NCBI RefSeq assembly: GCF_029023865.1
Contig: NZ_CP118969.1
Location: 2,454,869 to 2,518,868 of the forward strand
From: Lactococcus lactis
Lineage (GTDB): Bacteria > Bacillota > Bacilli > Lactobacillales > Streptococcaceae
Direction of reading: 5' to 3'
Length of the DNA: 64,000 nucleotides
The notes below the pieces were generated by a model that searched no databases, was not told where the DNA came from, and worked only from the letters and a program-made list of their open reading frames with translations. Shown here piece by piece: positions 45,616-55,243 of this stretch. Each line of letters opens with the position of its first letter. Position 1 is the stretch's first letter. Position numbers and translations under genes: made by a program.

Positions 45616-46686
45616 ATGTTTTTAGCAATTAATGAAATTAAACATTCAAAATTAAGATATGCTCTCGTAATTGGTGTCATGTTTTTGATTTCCTATCTTG
45701 TGTTTTTCTTATCTGGTTTGGCCTATGGTTTGGCTCAAGAAAATAGAATGGCAGTTGATAAATGGAAAGCAACTGATATTTTTATATCTGAGAAAGCCAA
45801 TGATTCTCTCAATATGTCAATGATTGATTCAGATATTGCCAGTCAGGTGAAGGCGAAAGAAAAGGCAGTTCTCGCTCAAACTGCTGGGATTATTTATGAT
45901 GCCAATAATGAAAATAAAAAAAATAATGTCAGTTTTTTTGGAATTAATTCAAATGAATTTTTAAATCCCAATGTTATTGAAGGGAGTGATTTTAAAAATA
46001 AGGGCGAGGTAGTAGCTGATATTAGTTTTAAAAATCAATATGATTATAAACTTGGTGATAAAATTAAATTAGCAACCAATAATGAAGTATTGACTATTGT
46101 TGGTTTTACAGATAATGCTAAATTCAATATTTCACCTGTGCTTTATACTTCTTTAGATACTTTCCAACAAATTCGTTATGGTTCAAATTCCAATTTTCAA
46201 CCTAAAACTACTTACAATGCTATCGTCACGCGCGGAAAAATTAGCCAACAGCCTAAAGGGCTCCAAAAATTATCTATCAGTAAATTTATAGATAAACTTC
46301 CTGGTTATAGTGCACAAGTTTTGACCTTTGGTTTCATGATTGGCTTTCTAGTGGTTATTGCTGCGGTTGTCATTGGAATCTTTATTTATGTTCTGACAAT
46401 GCAAAAAATAGCGATTTTTGGTGTAATGAAGGCTCAGGGAATTTCCAGTCGCTTTATTAGTAATTCTGTCATTGCTCAAACTTTTATTTTAGCTTTTAGT
46501 GGTGTATTAATTGGTTTGTTAGCCACTTTAGGTTCTGCGTTAATTTTACCAGAAGCTGTTCCTTTTCAAACAAATCTCCTCTTCTTTGGAGTGATTACTC
46601 TTTTAATGATTGTGGTTGCAATTGTGGGCGCTTTGTTCTCTGTCAGAGCAATTGTCAAAATTGATCCACTAAAAGCGATTGGATAG
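45616..46686 (+). CDS. ABC transporter permease, FtsX/HrtB-like
   Basis: 356 residues from ATG 45616 (MFLAINEIKHSKLRYALVIG; ATG 45613 is equally possible, SD GGAG). One N-terminal membrane segment, a large extracytoplasmic domain (about 45-230) and three C-terminal segments, the MacB/FtsX layout. Similar permeases with a single ATPase partner export haem, lipids or antimicrobial peptides. The substrate is unknown. The ATPase gene follows by 8 bp. Confidence 0.88.
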   Translation: MFLAINEIKHSKLRYALVIGVMFLISYLVFFLSGLAYGLAQENRMAVDKWKATDIFISEKANDSLNMSMIDSDIASQVKAKEKAVLAQTAGIIYDANNENKKNNVSFFGINSNEFLNPNVIEGSDFKNKGEVVADISFKNQYDYKLGDKIKLATNNEVLTIVGFTDNAKFNISPVLYTSLDTFQQIRYGSNSNFQPKTTYNAIVTRGKISQQPKGLQKLSISKFIDKLPGYSAQVLTFGFMIGFLVVIAAVVIGIFIYVLTMQKIAIFGVMKAQGISSRFISNSVIAQTFILAFSGVLIGLLATLGSALILPEAVPFQTNLLFFGVITLLMIVVAIVGALFSVRAIVKIDPLKAIG

Positions 46687-46694
46687 GAGAAATA

Positions 46695-47366
46695 ATGAAA
46701 GCTATTGAATTAAAAAATGTCAAAAAATCTTTTAAGGATGGGGATGAAACAATAGAGGCTTTAAAAGAAACTAATTTCTCTGTTGATAAGGGTGAGTTTG
46801 TGGCAATCATTGGGCCTTCAGGTTCTGGAAAAAGTACCTTACTTACTATTGCCGGCGGACTGCAAAGTCCTTCTTCTGGGGAAATTTGGATTAATGGCCG
46901 AGCTTTAAATGAAAAAAAGGAGAAAGCACGCGCTAAGGTTCGTTTTGAAGAAATTGGTTTTATTTTACAAGCTTCTAATCTCGTGCCATTCTTAACGGTT
47001 AAGAAACAACTTCAATTGGTTGACAAGGTAAATAAGGCAAAAGAAAATAGAGCAGGCTTAGACTTACTCAAGCGTTTAGGGCTTGAAAAATTGGTGGATA
47101 AATATCCTGAGGAACTTTCTGGTGGAGAACGCCAACGGGTAGCTATTGTTCGTGCTTTATATAATGACCCTACAATCATTTTGGCTGATGAACCGACCGC
47201 AAGTTTGGATACTGAAAAAGCTTATGAAGTGGTTAAAATATTAGCTAAGGAAGCAAAAGAAAAAAATAAGGCAACAATTATGGTCACTCATGATTTACGT
47301 TTGGTTGATTATTGTGACAAAGTTTATCTGATGGAAGATGGGCGTTTAAATGAGAAAGTTGACTAA
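46695..47366 (+). CDS. ABC transporter ATP-binding protein, LolD/HrtA-like
   Basis: 223 residues: Walker A GPSGSGKST, Q-loop ILQASNLVPF, signature LSGGERQRV, Walker B IILADEPT and switch His in MVTHD. It powers the FtsX-like permease encoded immediately upstream. SD AGGAG precedes the ATG, which lies 8 bp after the permease stop. No regulator gene is adjacent. Confidence 0.93.
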   Translation: MKAIELKNVKKSFKDGDETIEALKETNFSVDKGEFVAIIGPSGSGKSTLLTIAGGLQSPSSGEIWINGRALNEKKEKARAKVRFEEIGFILQASNLVPFLTVKKQLQLVDKVNKAKENRAGLDLLKRLGLEKLVDKYPEELSGGERQRVAIVRALYNDPTIILADEPTASLDTEKAYEVVKILAKEAKEKNKATIMVTHDLRLVDYCDKVYLMEDGRLNEKVD

Positions 47367-47369
47367 GTT

Positions 47370-47406
47370 TGAAGTCTTCGTATTTAGAATATGAAGACTT
47401 TTTTCA
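47370..47406 (+). terminator. Terminator of the ABC transporter genes
   Basis: AAGTCTTCgTAT / ATAtGAAGACTT stem followed by T6. Confidence 0.85.
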
Positions 47407-47510
47407 TTATTTTACAACATGTTTGCTATAATAGATTCTAATAAGAAATTATTTTTAATAAATGGTCGGATTCTTATTCTAGAATAGCTAATTTATGGTA
47501 GAATGTTCTT

Positions 47511-48389
47511 ATGAATATTGTTCTAAAATTAGAGACTAAAGAACGCCAACAGCTCGCTGAGAAATACAAATCCTATGAGCAAGTTTCCAAAAATCCTTAC
47601 ATCACTTTTTTTGCCAAGGTTGGGAAAACTTCTATCTCGGTTTATACTTCTGGAAAAGTTGTTTTTCAAGGAAACGAGGCTGAAAAATTAGCGAGTGACT
47701 TTGGTCATATTGCTCAAGTCGTTCCTCAAAAACAAACAAATCTTATTGGGACTGACGAGGTGGGCAACGGGTCATATTTTGGTGGTTTAATGGTTACTGC
47801 TAGTTTTGTCAGTGAAGAAAACTTGAATTTTCTAAAGGAAATTGGAGTCGCTGATTCTAAAAAATTAACTGACGAAAAAATTTGTCAAATTGCTCCAAAA
47901 TTGATTGATAGAATTCCACATGTTGCTTTAGTGGTTGAACCTGCCAAGTATAATGAGGTGATTGCTTCTGGTTATAATGCTGTCAGCATTAAAGTTGCTC
48001 TCCATAATCAAGCCATTTATCTTCTTGAAAAACAATTAGGTCATAAGCCTGAAAATATTGTTATTGATGCTTTCACAACGGAAGCAAATTATAAAAAATA
48101 TGTTAATAAAGAACAAAATCATCCGCTGACAAAGGTAACTTTACTGACAAAAGCTGAAGATCAGTTTCTGGCTGTTGCTGTCAGTTCAATTATTTCTCGT
48201 TATCTTTTTTTAGAAAATCTAAAAAAATTATCTAAAGAATCAGGTTTCACGTTACCCAGTGGGGCAGGAAATTTATCTGACAAAATTGCAGCACAAATTA
48301 TCAAAAGTCAGGGAGTTGATGCTCTGAATCAGTTAGCAAAACTTCATTTTGCTAATACACAAAAAGCGATTAAAATCGCTCAATTATAG
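47511..48389 (+). CDS. rnhC: Ribonuclease HIII
   Basis: 292 residues with an N-terminal TBP-like substrate-binding domain (1-85) and the type 2 RNase H core: [14 protein letters not shown] (D-E catalytic pair), DSKKLT, and DAF. It cleaves RNA in RNA-DNA hybrids. An extended -10 (TGGTAGAAT, box at 47499-47504) lies 6 nt before the ATG and no SD is seen: predicted leaderless. lepB follows 11 bp later in the same direction. Confidence 0.94.
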   Translation: MNIVLKLETKERQQLAEKYKSYEQVSKNPYITFFAKVGKTSISVYTSGKVVFQGNEAEKLASDFGHIAQVVPQKQTNLIGTDEVGNGSYFGGLMVTASFVSEENLNFLKEIGVADSKKLTDEKICQIAPKLIDRIPHVALVVEPAKYNEVIASGYNAVSIKVALHNQAIYLLEKQLGHKPENIVIDAFTTEANYKKYVNKEQNHPLTKVTLLTKAEDQFLAVAVSSIISRYLFLENLKKLSKESGFTLPSGAGNLSDKIAAQIIKSQGVDALNQLAKLHFANTQKAIKIAQL

Positions 48390-48400
48390 AAAGTAAAATT

Positions 48401-49027
48401 ATGATGAAATTTTTAAAAGAGTGGGGATTATTTCTCTTTATAATTATCGCTATTCTTCTCTCACGTGTCTTTCTTTGGTCACTTGTTGTTGTGGATGGTC
48501 ATTCAATGGACCCAACTTTAGCTGACAAGGAACGTCTGGTTATTGTAAGAAAATCAACCATTAATCGTTTTGATATTGTTGTTGCCAAAGAAGAAACAGC
48601 CGATGGTTCAACTAAAGATATCGTGAAACGTGTCATTGGAATGCCTGGAGATACTATAAAATTCGACCACGACCAACTCACAATCAATAACAAAGTTTAT
48701 CCAGAAAATTATCTCAAAGATTACCAAAAGCAACTTGCTGACGGTCAGTTGGAAAAAACTTACGGTAAGTATCCTTTAACAAATGCACTCAGTGAACAAA
48801 ACCGCAGTTTGTTTGTTAGTTTAGCTCAAAGTACCAAAGCATTTACCACTGACAGCACTGGTAATCCAACCTTTACAGTAAAAGTTCCTGAGGGACAATA
48901 CTTCCTGATGGGAGATAATCGGGTAGTTTCTCAAGATAGTCGCGCAGTTGGAACTTTCAAACGTTCAGCAATTGTTGGTGAAGCGAAATTACGAGTGTGG
49001 CCACTCAACAAAATTTCTTTCTTTTAA
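48401..49027 (+). CDS. lepB: Signal peptidase I
   Basis: 208 residues; one N-terminal membrane anchor (about 9-29), catalytic serine in GHSMDPTL, lysine in VKRVIGMPGDTI, and the box GDNRVVSQDSRAVG. It removes signal peptides from exported proteins at the outer face of the membrane. ATG 48401 or 48404 can be the start. Operon with rnhC. An inverted repeat terminator made of TACTGACAG follows. Confidence 0.95.
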   Translation: MMKFLKEWGLFLFIIIAILLSRVFLWSLVVVDGHSMDPTLADKERLVIVRKSTINRFDIVVAKEETADGSTKDIVKRVIGMPGDTIKFDHDQLTINNKVYPENYLKDYQKQLADGQLEKTYGKYPLTNALSEQNRSLFVSLAQSTKAFTTDSTGNPTFTVKVPEGQYFLMGDNRVVSQDSRAVGTFKRSAIVGEAKLRVWPLNKISFF

Positions 49028-49037
49028 GTAAATAAAT

Positions 49038-49076
49038 ATAAAAAGTTACTGACAGAATGTCCTGTCAGTAACTTTT
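49038..49076. terminator. Shared terminator of lepB and purR
   Basis: AAAAAGTTACTGACAG / CTGTCAGTAACTTTTT, 16-bp arms; serves both convergent genes. Confidence 0.9.
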
Positions 49077-49891
49077 TATTTGTCATTAAATATATTTCCC
49101 AATTGAACATCAATTGAGCGGTTAGCAATGTCAATTCGATCAACTTTCAAGATTGATTTGTAATCATCAATCAATCGCTCACCTTTAAATGGTCCTTCAA
49201 GAAAAACGGCAACACCGGCAAGTAAACAATCAAATTCATGAACAAGACTTCTCATTCCATTAATTGTTCCTGCGCCTTTCATGAAGTCATCAACAATCAA
49301 AACATTTTGACCAATTGAAAGGCTCCGTTTGGATAAAGTCATATTTTCAACACGAGAGCTTGAGCCTGACATATAATTTACATTAAGCGTTGCTCCTTCG
49401 GTCACTTTAGGGTCACGACGAACAATTACGAAAGGAACATCTAGAATCTCAGCAACTGACTGAGCAATTGGAATCCCTTTTGTGGCAATAGTCATGACGA
49501 CATCAACTTGCTTTTCATGATACTCATGAGCAATAATTTGACCGATTTTACGAAGATTTGATGGAGTACCCAAAATATCTGACAGATAAATATATCCTCC
49601 AGGTAAAATTCGATTTTCTTCACGTAAAAGTTCAGCAATTTCCTGACTCATTTCCAACGAACGTTCGTCAGTAATGTAAGGCGTAAACCGAACTCCTCCA
49701 AGGCTACCTGGGAAAGTTTCAACCAGACCTACTCCTTGGTTTTCAAAAACACGTTTGATAAATACTAAATCTTCTGAGATAGATGATTTGGCCACCTCAT
49801 AATGTTTACTTAATTCATTTAAATTTAGCATTTGATTGGGATGATTAATTAAAAAATTTGTAAAATCAACTAAACGTTCGTTTCTTTTCAT
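49076..49891 (-). CDS. purR: Purine operon regulator PurR
   Basis: 271 residues: an N-terminal winged helix (1-75) and a phosphoribosyltransferase-like domain with the PRPP loop VLIVDDFMKGAGT. In lactococci PurR activates pur genes at PurBoxes when PRPP is high. A perfect PurBox lies 44 bp upstream of its start, so it may regulate itself. SD AGGAGATGAG upstream. Confidence 0.96.
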   Translation of the reverse strand: MKRNERLVDFTNFLINHPNQMLNLNELSKHYEVAKSSISEDLVFIKRVFENQGVGLVETFPGSLGGVRFTPYITDERSLEMSQEIAELLREENRILPGGYIYLSDILGTPSNLRKIGQIIAHEYHEKQVDVVMTIATKGIPIAQSVAEILDVPFVIVRRDPKVTEGATLNVNYMSGSSSRVENMTLSKRSLSIGQNVLIVDDFMKGAGTINGMRSLVHEFDCLLAGVAVFLEGPFKGERLIDDYKSILKVDRIDIANRSIDVQLGNIFNDK

Positions 49892-49934
49892 TTATTATCT
49901 CATCTCCTATTTGATAAGCTTATTATAGCATGGC

Positions 49935-49947
49935 ATTTCCGAACATT
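49935..49947 (+). promoter_or_regulatory. PurBox upstream of purR
   Basis: ATTTCCGAACATT fits the lactococcal PurBox consensus AWWWCCGAACWWT at every position. Confidence 0.8.
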
Positions 49948-50086
49948 CAAGTTTCACATGAAACAATTTTACTGACAGATTTCAGATTCATAAAATATTT
50001 TTCTGTCAGTAACGTTTCATTTTAAAATCAAAATAAAAAAAGCAGTATCACTTAGATATTGCTTTTTCACTTTTAGGAGTAAAGTT

Positions 50087-50134
50087 ATGAAAAAATTTTT
50101 TTGGAATAAATATATTATAGCTTCACTGACTTAA
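50087..50134 (+). CDS. Possible 15-residue peptide with strong SD
   Basis: MKKFFWNKYIIASLT follows SD TTAGGAG by 8 nt. The inverted repeat TGACTTAATG-gtt-CATTAAGTCA (50127-50148) overlaps its stop. A small secreted or membrane peptide is possible, but no promoter or family supports it. Confidence 0.25.
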   Translation: MKKFFWNKYIIASLT

Positions 50135-50190
50135 TGGTTCATTAAGTCAAGATAAAGTGAAACTAAACTAAAGAAAATCTTGTCAGTAAA

Positions 50191-50222
50191 AAAATAACCT
50201 GTCAGTACTGACAGGTTATCTC
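50191..50222 (-). terminator. fusA terminator
   Basis: ATAACCTGTCAG/CTGACAGGTTAT, a near-perfect palindrome with TACTGACAG on both strands, followed by TTTTTT on the minus strand. Confidence 0.85.
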
Positions 50223-50241
50223 ATATTATTAAAATTAAAAC

Positions 50242-52371
50242 TTAGTCAGCGTTACGGCCGTTTTTAGCAATAATTTCTTCTTGTACTGATTTAGGTACGT
50301 CTGAATAGTGGTCAAATACCATCATGAAAGTACCACGTCCTTGTGTAGATGAACGGAGAGTAGTTGCGTAACCGAACATTTCAGCAAGTGGAACGAAAGC
50401 ATTAACGATTTGTGATTTACCGTGAGCTTCCATTGAGTTAACTTGACCACGACGAGCAGTCACGTGACCCATGATATCTCCAAGGTTTTCTTCAGGAACA
50501 GTGATTGTAACTTTCATCATTGGTTCAAGAATTGCTGGTTTCGCAGTTTTAGCAGCTTCTTTCATTGCAAGAGAAGCGGCAACCTTGAAGGCAGTTTCTG
50601 ATGAATCGACATCATGGTATGAACCATCATAAAGTTTAGCTTTAATGTCAACCATTGGGTATCCAGCAAGGACACCGTTAGCCATAGTTTCTACCAAACC
50701 TTTTTCAACGGCTGGTACGAATTCACGAGGAACGACACCACCGACGATAGCATTTTCAAATTCAAATCCAGCGCCTTCTTCGTTAGGTGTGAATTCGATC
50801 CATACGTCACCATATTGACCTTTACCACCTGATTGACGTTTGAAGAATCCACGTGCTGAAGTTCCAGCGCGGAATGTTTCACGGTAAGCAACTTGAGGCG
50901 CACCAACATTTGCTTCAACTTTGAATTCACGTTTCATACGGTCAACAAGAACGTCCAAGTGAAGTTCACCCATACCAGAGATAACTGTTTCACCAGTTTC
51001 TGGGTTTGTTTCAACACGGAAAGTTGGATCTTCTTCAGCCAATTTTTGAAGGGCAACACCCATCTTATCTTGGTCAGCTTTAGTTTTAGGTTCAACCATC
51101 AATTGGATAACTGGTTCTGGAACTTCAATTGATTCAAGGATGATTTTAGCTTTTTCATCTGTCAATGAGTCACCAGTTGTCGTATTTTTCAAACCAACAG
51201 CAGCAGCGATATCCCCAGCATAAACTGTTTGGATTTCTTTACGAGTGTTAGCGTGCATTTGAAGAATACGTCCGATACGTTCACGTTTACCTTTTGAAGT
51301 ATTCAAAACGTATGAACCAGCATCAAGTGTACCTGAGTAAACGCGGAAGAATGAAAGACGTCCAACAAATGGGTCAGTCATGATTTTGAAAGCAAGAGCT
51401 GCAAATGGTTCTTCATCTGAAGCTGGGCGTTCGTCTTCTTCGTCTGTATCTGGGTTAACACCTTGGATTGCAGGGATATCAAGTGGGCTTGGAAGGTAGT
51501 CAATAACTGCATCAAGCATCATTTGAACACCTTTGTTCTTGAAGGCAGAACCAGCAAGCATTGGGTAGAAGTCAACATTGATTGTTGCTTTACGGATTGC
51601 AGCTTTAAGTTCTGCTTCTGGAATTTCTTCACCAGCAAAATATTTTTCCATGATATCTTCATCGAAATCAGCAATTGCTTCGATGAGTTTTTCACGCCAT
51701 TCGTTTGCAAGTTCTGTGTATTCTTCAGCATTGAAATCCAAAGCTGCCAATTCAGCGTTAAATTCGTCTGAACCTACAACAGTTTCTTTAATATCTGTAC
51801 CAAGGTCGTTAGTATAGATTTCAGATTTCATAGTTACCAAGTCAATGATACCGATGAAGTCATCTTCTGCACCAATTGGAATTTGGATTGGATGAGCATT
51901 AGCACCCAAACGATCTCCCAAAGTAGAAAGTGAGTAGTAGAAATCAGCACCGATTTTGTCCATTTTGTTAGCAAAAACGATACGTGGAACACCGTATTCA
52001 GTCGCTTGACGCCATACAGTTTCTGTTTGTGGTTCAACACCTGATTGAGCATCAAGAACGGTAACAGCACCATCAAGAACACGGAGTGAACGTTGTACTT
52101 CAATTGTGAAGTCCACGTGACCTGGTGTGTCAATGATATTTACGCGGTTACCTTTCCATTCAGCAGTTGTTGCTGCAGATGTGATTGTGATACCACGTTC
52201 TTGTTCTTGCTCCATCCAGTCCATTTGTGATGCACCTTCGTGAGTTTCACCGATTTTATGGATTTTACCAGTGTAGTAAAGAACACGTTCAGTTGTTGTT
52301 GTTTTACCAGCATCGACGTGGGCCATGATACCGATATTACGTGTATTAGCAAGTGAAAATTCGCGAGCCAT
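50242..52371 (-). CDS. fusA: Translation elongation factor G
   Basis: 709 residues; GTPase motifs [23 protein letters not shown] and NKMDK, then EF-G domains II-V with the tip loop in the C-terminal half. It drives ribosome translocation and recycling. Strong codon bias. SD AGGAGA upstream. In the str order rpsL-rpsG-fusA, but separated from rpsG by 264 bp holding two RNA hairpins. Confidence 0.98.
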   Translation of the reverse strand: MAREFSLANTRNIGIMAHVDAGKTTTTERVLYYTGKIHKIGETHEGASQMDWMEQEQERGITITSAATTAEWKGNRVNIIDTPGHVDFTIEVQRSLRVLDGAVTVLDAQSGVEPQTETVWRQATEYGVPRIVFANKMDKIGADFYYSLSTLGDRLGANAHPIQIPIGAEDDFIGIIDLVTMKSEIYTNDLGTDIKETVVGSDEFNAELAALDFNAEEYTELANEWREKLIEAIADFDEDIMEKYFAGEEIPEAELKAAIRKATINVDFYPMLAGSAFKNKGVQMMLDAVIDYLPSPLDIPAIQGVNPDTDEEDERPASDEEPFAALAFKIMTDPFVGRLSFFRVYSGTLDAGSYVLNTSKGKRERIGRILQMHANTRKEIQTVYAGDIAAAVGLKNTTTGDSLTDEKAKIILESIEVPEPVIQLMVEPKTKADQDKMGVALQKLAEEDPTFRVETNPETGETVISGMGELHLDVLVDRMKREFKVEANVGAPQVAYRETFRAGTSARGFFKRQSGGKGQYGDVWIEFTPNEEGAGFEFENAIVGGVVPREFVPAVEKGLVETMANGVLAGYPMVDIKAKLYDGSYHDVDSSETAFKVAASLAMKEAAKTAKPAILEPMMKVTITVPEENLGDIMGHVTARRGQVNSMEAHGKSQIVNAFVPLAEMFGYATTLRSSTQGRGTFMMVFDHYSDVPKSVQEEIIAKNGRNAD

Positions 52372-52453
52372 TTTGTTCTCCTATTTGATTTTAGTCATGA
52401 GAATTTCTCATTAGTTTTATTGTATCAAATTAATGTTAAAAAATTAAAACAAA

Positions 52454-52482
52454 ACCGAGCAGGCGAGGAGCCCAAGCCCGGT
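52454..52482 (-). terminator. Hairpin with T-rich tail between rpsG and fusA
   Basis: On the minus strand ACCGGGC...GCCTGCTCGGT-type pairing is followed by TTTTGTTTTAATTTTTT. It can be a terminator or attenuator ahead of fusA. Confidence 0.6.
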
Positions 52483-52543
52483 AATGTTCGTTTTTACATC
52501 AATTCGATGTTACTTTACAATCTTTAAGACTGATCGTAAAATT

Positions 52544-52631
52544 TATTTGCTAAGCAGAAGCGAGAAAGAAGGTTCCGAAGCGTACTAGAGTACGCGAGGG
52601 TTCTTCTAACGAAGCAGCTGCAACGCAAATA
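52544..52631 (-). other. 88-nt long imperfect stem-loop after rpsG
   Basis: Starting 4 nt after the rpsG stop, TATTTGC...GCAAATA close a long imperfect hairpin with inner pairs GCGTAC/GTACGC and AGAAG/CTTTCT. It may be a processing or regulatory site in the str mRNA. Confidence 0.55.
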
Positions 52632-52635
52632 GATT

Positions 52636-53103
52636 TTACCAGCGGAAGTGAGCGAACGCACGGTTAGCTTCAGCCATTTTGTGAGTATCTTCACGTTTTT
52701 TGACTGCTGCACCTGTGTTGTTAGCTGCATCCAAGATTTCTTTTGCAAGACGATCTTGCATTGTGTGTTCACCACGGTTACGAGCGATTGTTACCAACCA
52801 ACGAAGTCCAAGAGTTGTACGACGTTCTGGACGAACTTCAACTGGGACTTGATAGTTAGAACCACCGACACGACGAGCGCGAACTTCAAGAACTGGCATG
52901 ATGTTTTCCATAGCAGTTTCGAAGACTTCGAGTGGGTTGTTTCCAGTAGCTTCTTCAATTTGTTTGAAGGCACCGTAAACGATTTGAGCCGCAACACCAC
53001 GTTTACCATCAAGCATAACGCGGTTGATAAGACGAGTTACGACGATTGAGTTGTACATTGGATCTGCCAAAACTTCACGTTTTGGGGCACGATTTTTACG
53101 CAT
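52636..53103 (-). CDS. rpsG: 30S ribosomal protein S7
   Basis: 155 residues, family length, with [29 protein letters not shown] and C-terminal [15 protein letters not shown]. It binds 16S rRNA in the 30S head. It follows rpsL by 18 bp (str operon). SD AAGGGAG. Confidence 0.98.
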   Translation of the reverse strand: MRKNRAPKREVLADPMYNSIVVTRLINRVMLDGKRGVAAQIVYGAFKQIEEATGNNPLEVFETAMENIMPVLEVRARRVGGSNYQVPVEVRPERRTTLGLRWLVTIARNRGEHTMQDRLAKEILDAANNTGAAVKKREDTHKMAEANRAFAHFRW

Positions 53104-53121
53104 TCTTACTTATCTCCCTTC

Positions 53122-53535
53122 TTAAGCTTTTGGTTTTTTAGCACCGTATTTAGAACGGCTTTGTTTACGGTCAGCGACACCTGCTGTATCAAGTGCACCA
53201 CGAACGATATGGTAACGTACCCCTGGAAGGTCTTTTACACGTCCACCACGAAGAAGTACAACACTGTGTTCTTGGAGGTTGTGTCCGATACCTGGGATGT
53301 ACGCTGTTACTTCCATAAGGTTTGAAAGACGTACACGCGCGAATTTACGAAGCGCTGAGTTAGGTTTTTTAGGAGTCATAGTACCAACACGAGTTGCTAC
53401 TCCACGTTTTTGTGGGCTTGCAAGTTTAGTTTGTACTTTTTTACGGCTGTTGTAGCCAACGTTCATTGCTGGTGATTTAGATTTAGTCACTTGAGCACGA
53501 CGTGGTTTGCGTACCAATTGGTTAATTGTAGGCAT
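53122..53535 (-). CDS. rpsL: 30S ribosomal protein S12
   Basis: 137 residues; [13 protein letters not shown] and the decoding-site motif [19 protein letters not shown], whose lysines are the sites of streptomycin resistance changes; here they appear wild type. First gene of the str block. A long leader of about 190 nt with hairpin GGCGA/TCGCC precedes it. Confidence 0.98.
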   Translation of the reverse strand: MPTINQLVRKPRRAQVTKSKSPAMNVGYNSRKKVQTKLASPQKRGVATRVGTMTPKKPNSALRKFARVRLSNLMEVTAYIPGIGHNLQEHSVVLLRGGRVKDLPGVRYHIVRGALDTAGVADRKQSRSKYGAKKPKA

Positions 53536-53732
53536 TTTACTGTCTGCTTTTTGTATTTTTCCACATTTTTATGCGAAGCGATGAGAAATACAAAAGCATT
53601 CCTTTCTTTTTATTGGATGGCGAATCGCCAATTTTTTAGTCAGTATATGGTCGCTTAAGCCAAGTTCTGACAAGAAGTTTAGCAACTTATACAAGTTCTC
53701 CTGAGAGTCCAAAGTAAAAAGTACCGTTTAAT

Positions 53733-53761
53733 ATAATATCATTTTTTATAACAATTGTCAA
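53733..53761 (-). promoter_or_regulatory. str (rpsL) promoter
   Basis: Minus strand: TTGACA (53756-53761), 17 bp, TATTAT (53733-53738) preceded by TG. It faces away from the dacA promoter. Confidence 0.85.
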
Positions 53762-53862
53762 TCTATTTTTTAGAATTGATTTTGAAAAAATAAAACTATT
53801 TAATTATCTATCAAGTTTTGAATCTATTGTACCTTACGAATAGACTATGGTATAATCGAGTC

Positions 53863-55170
53863 ATGAAAAAAATTGCAATTATTTTTTGTAGTTTCCTGAT
53901 TAGTCTGTCAGTCCTTTCGGGCTTTTCTGTCAGTGCTGCTACGACTCCAACGACAAATGATTTTACAGTTGCTGCTAAATCAGCAATTGCTATTGATGCC
54001 TCAAGTGGTAAAATTTTATACGCGCAAAATGCTGATGATGCAAGCACTCGGATCGCCTCTATCACTAAATTACTGACAGCCTATTTAGTTTACAAAAATG
54101 TAGCTGAAAATAAATTGACTTGGAATACTAAAGTTCCTATTTCAGATTATGCTTATGAATTAACTCAAAATTCTAATGCTTCCAATATTCCCCTTGCTCA
54201 AAATGGTCAATATACTGTCAAAGATTTATTGAATGCTTTACTTCTTCCGTCAGCAAATTCTGCTGCTGTCGCTTTAGCTGAAAAAATTGCTGGTTCAGAA
54301 CCAAAATTTGTTGATATGATGACAAAACAAATGAAAGACTGGGGAATTACTGACAGCCATCTCGTCAATGCTTCTGGCTTACCAAATGATGATTTAAACG
54401 GTCATATTTATCCAGGGTCTGGTGCCTCAGCAACAAACACAATGAGCGCAAAGGCTGTAGCAACACTTAGTTATCATCTTATTCAAGATTTTCCAGAAAT
54501 TCTTAAAATCACTAAAAAAACAGAAATTCCTTTTGATACCGGCAATGAAGCAAAAATGACCTTAACTAATACCAATCAAATGCTTAGTGGTTTTTCTACT
54601 TCAAGAACTGGTGTGGATGGCTTGAAAACAGGTTCAACAAGTTTTCAAATTGACTGTTTTGCTGGAACAACAAATCAAAACGGTTTTAGAATCATTACGG
54701 TTGTTTTAGAAGCTACAGATCCTGCTGCTGACAACTCAACTCCTTTCACTCTCACAAATCAACTGATGAACTATGTTTATGGTCATTGGCGTACGACCAG
54801 TCTTGTGCAAAAAAATCAATCCTTAGATGATTTTAAAGAAATTACTGTGACTGATGGAAAAGAAAAATCTGTTCAACTCGTTGCTCCACAAAATATCACT
54901 CCCGTTGTTCCTTACGCTACAGATGGTAGTGCAGATACAAAATCACTGACAGTCAAATTCAGTAAGGAAAAAACAGCCTCCGTTGAAGCAACTGTGACTA
55001 AAAACCAAAAACTTGTCACTCTTTCTACTACAGTAAAGGATAGTTTAGGCTATCTTCCAAATTGTACCGCAGAACAAATTCCATTGGTTGCTAAGAAAAC
55101 TGTCCCCCGTAGTAGCGCTCCAAAGGTTTTTTGGAATCATTTTGTAAATTTTGTTAATGAAAAACTCTAA
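53863..55170 (+). CDS. dacA: D-alanyl-D-alanine carboxypeptidase (DacA/PBP5 type)
   Basis: From ATG 53863 (MKKIAIIFCSFLISLSVLSG) 435 residues with a signal peptide cut near VSA-AT, active-site SITK (about residue 67), SAN, KTGST, and a C-terminal PBP5-type domain with a weak amphipathic end. It trims the terminal D-Ala of peptidoglycan stem peptides outside the membrane. The extended -10 TGGTATAAT (53851-53856) is 6 nt before this ATG, no SD: predicted leaderless; the upstream 15-codon extension is untranslated promoter DNA. Confidence 0.94.
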   Translation: MKKIAIIFCSFLISLSVLSGFSVSAATTPTTNDFTVAAKSAIAIDASSGKILYAQNADDASTRIASITKLLTAYLVYKNVAENKLTWNTKVPISDYAYELTQNSNASNIPLAQNGQYTVKDLLNALLLPSANSAAVALAEKIAGSEPKFVDMMTKQMKDWGITDSHLVNASGLPNDDLNGHIYPGSGASATNTMSAKAVATLSYHLIQDFPEILKITKKTEIPFDTGNEAKMTLTNTNQMLSGFSTSRTGVDGLKTGSTSFQIDCFAGTTNQNGFRIITVVLEATDPAADNSTPFTLTNQLMNYVYGHWRTTSLVQKNQSLDDFKEITVTDGKEKSVQLVAPQNITPVVPYATDGSADTKSLTVKFSKEKTASVEATVTKNQKLVTLSTTVKDSLGYLPNCTAEQIPLVAKKTVPRSSAPKVFWNHFVNFVNEKL

Positions 55171-55173
55171 AAT

Positions 55174-55243
55174 TTTACTGACAGAAAACTTGTCAGTAAA
55201 TTAACTCACAAAAAAAGCCGTCAATTTACTGACAGCTTTTTTA
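55174..55243. terminator. Two hairpins between dacA and glcU
   Basis: TTTACTGACAG...TTGTCAGTAAA (55174-55200) and AAAAAAGCcGTCA / TGACaGCTTTTTT (55211-55243). The second can serve both convergent genes. Confidence 0.85.
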
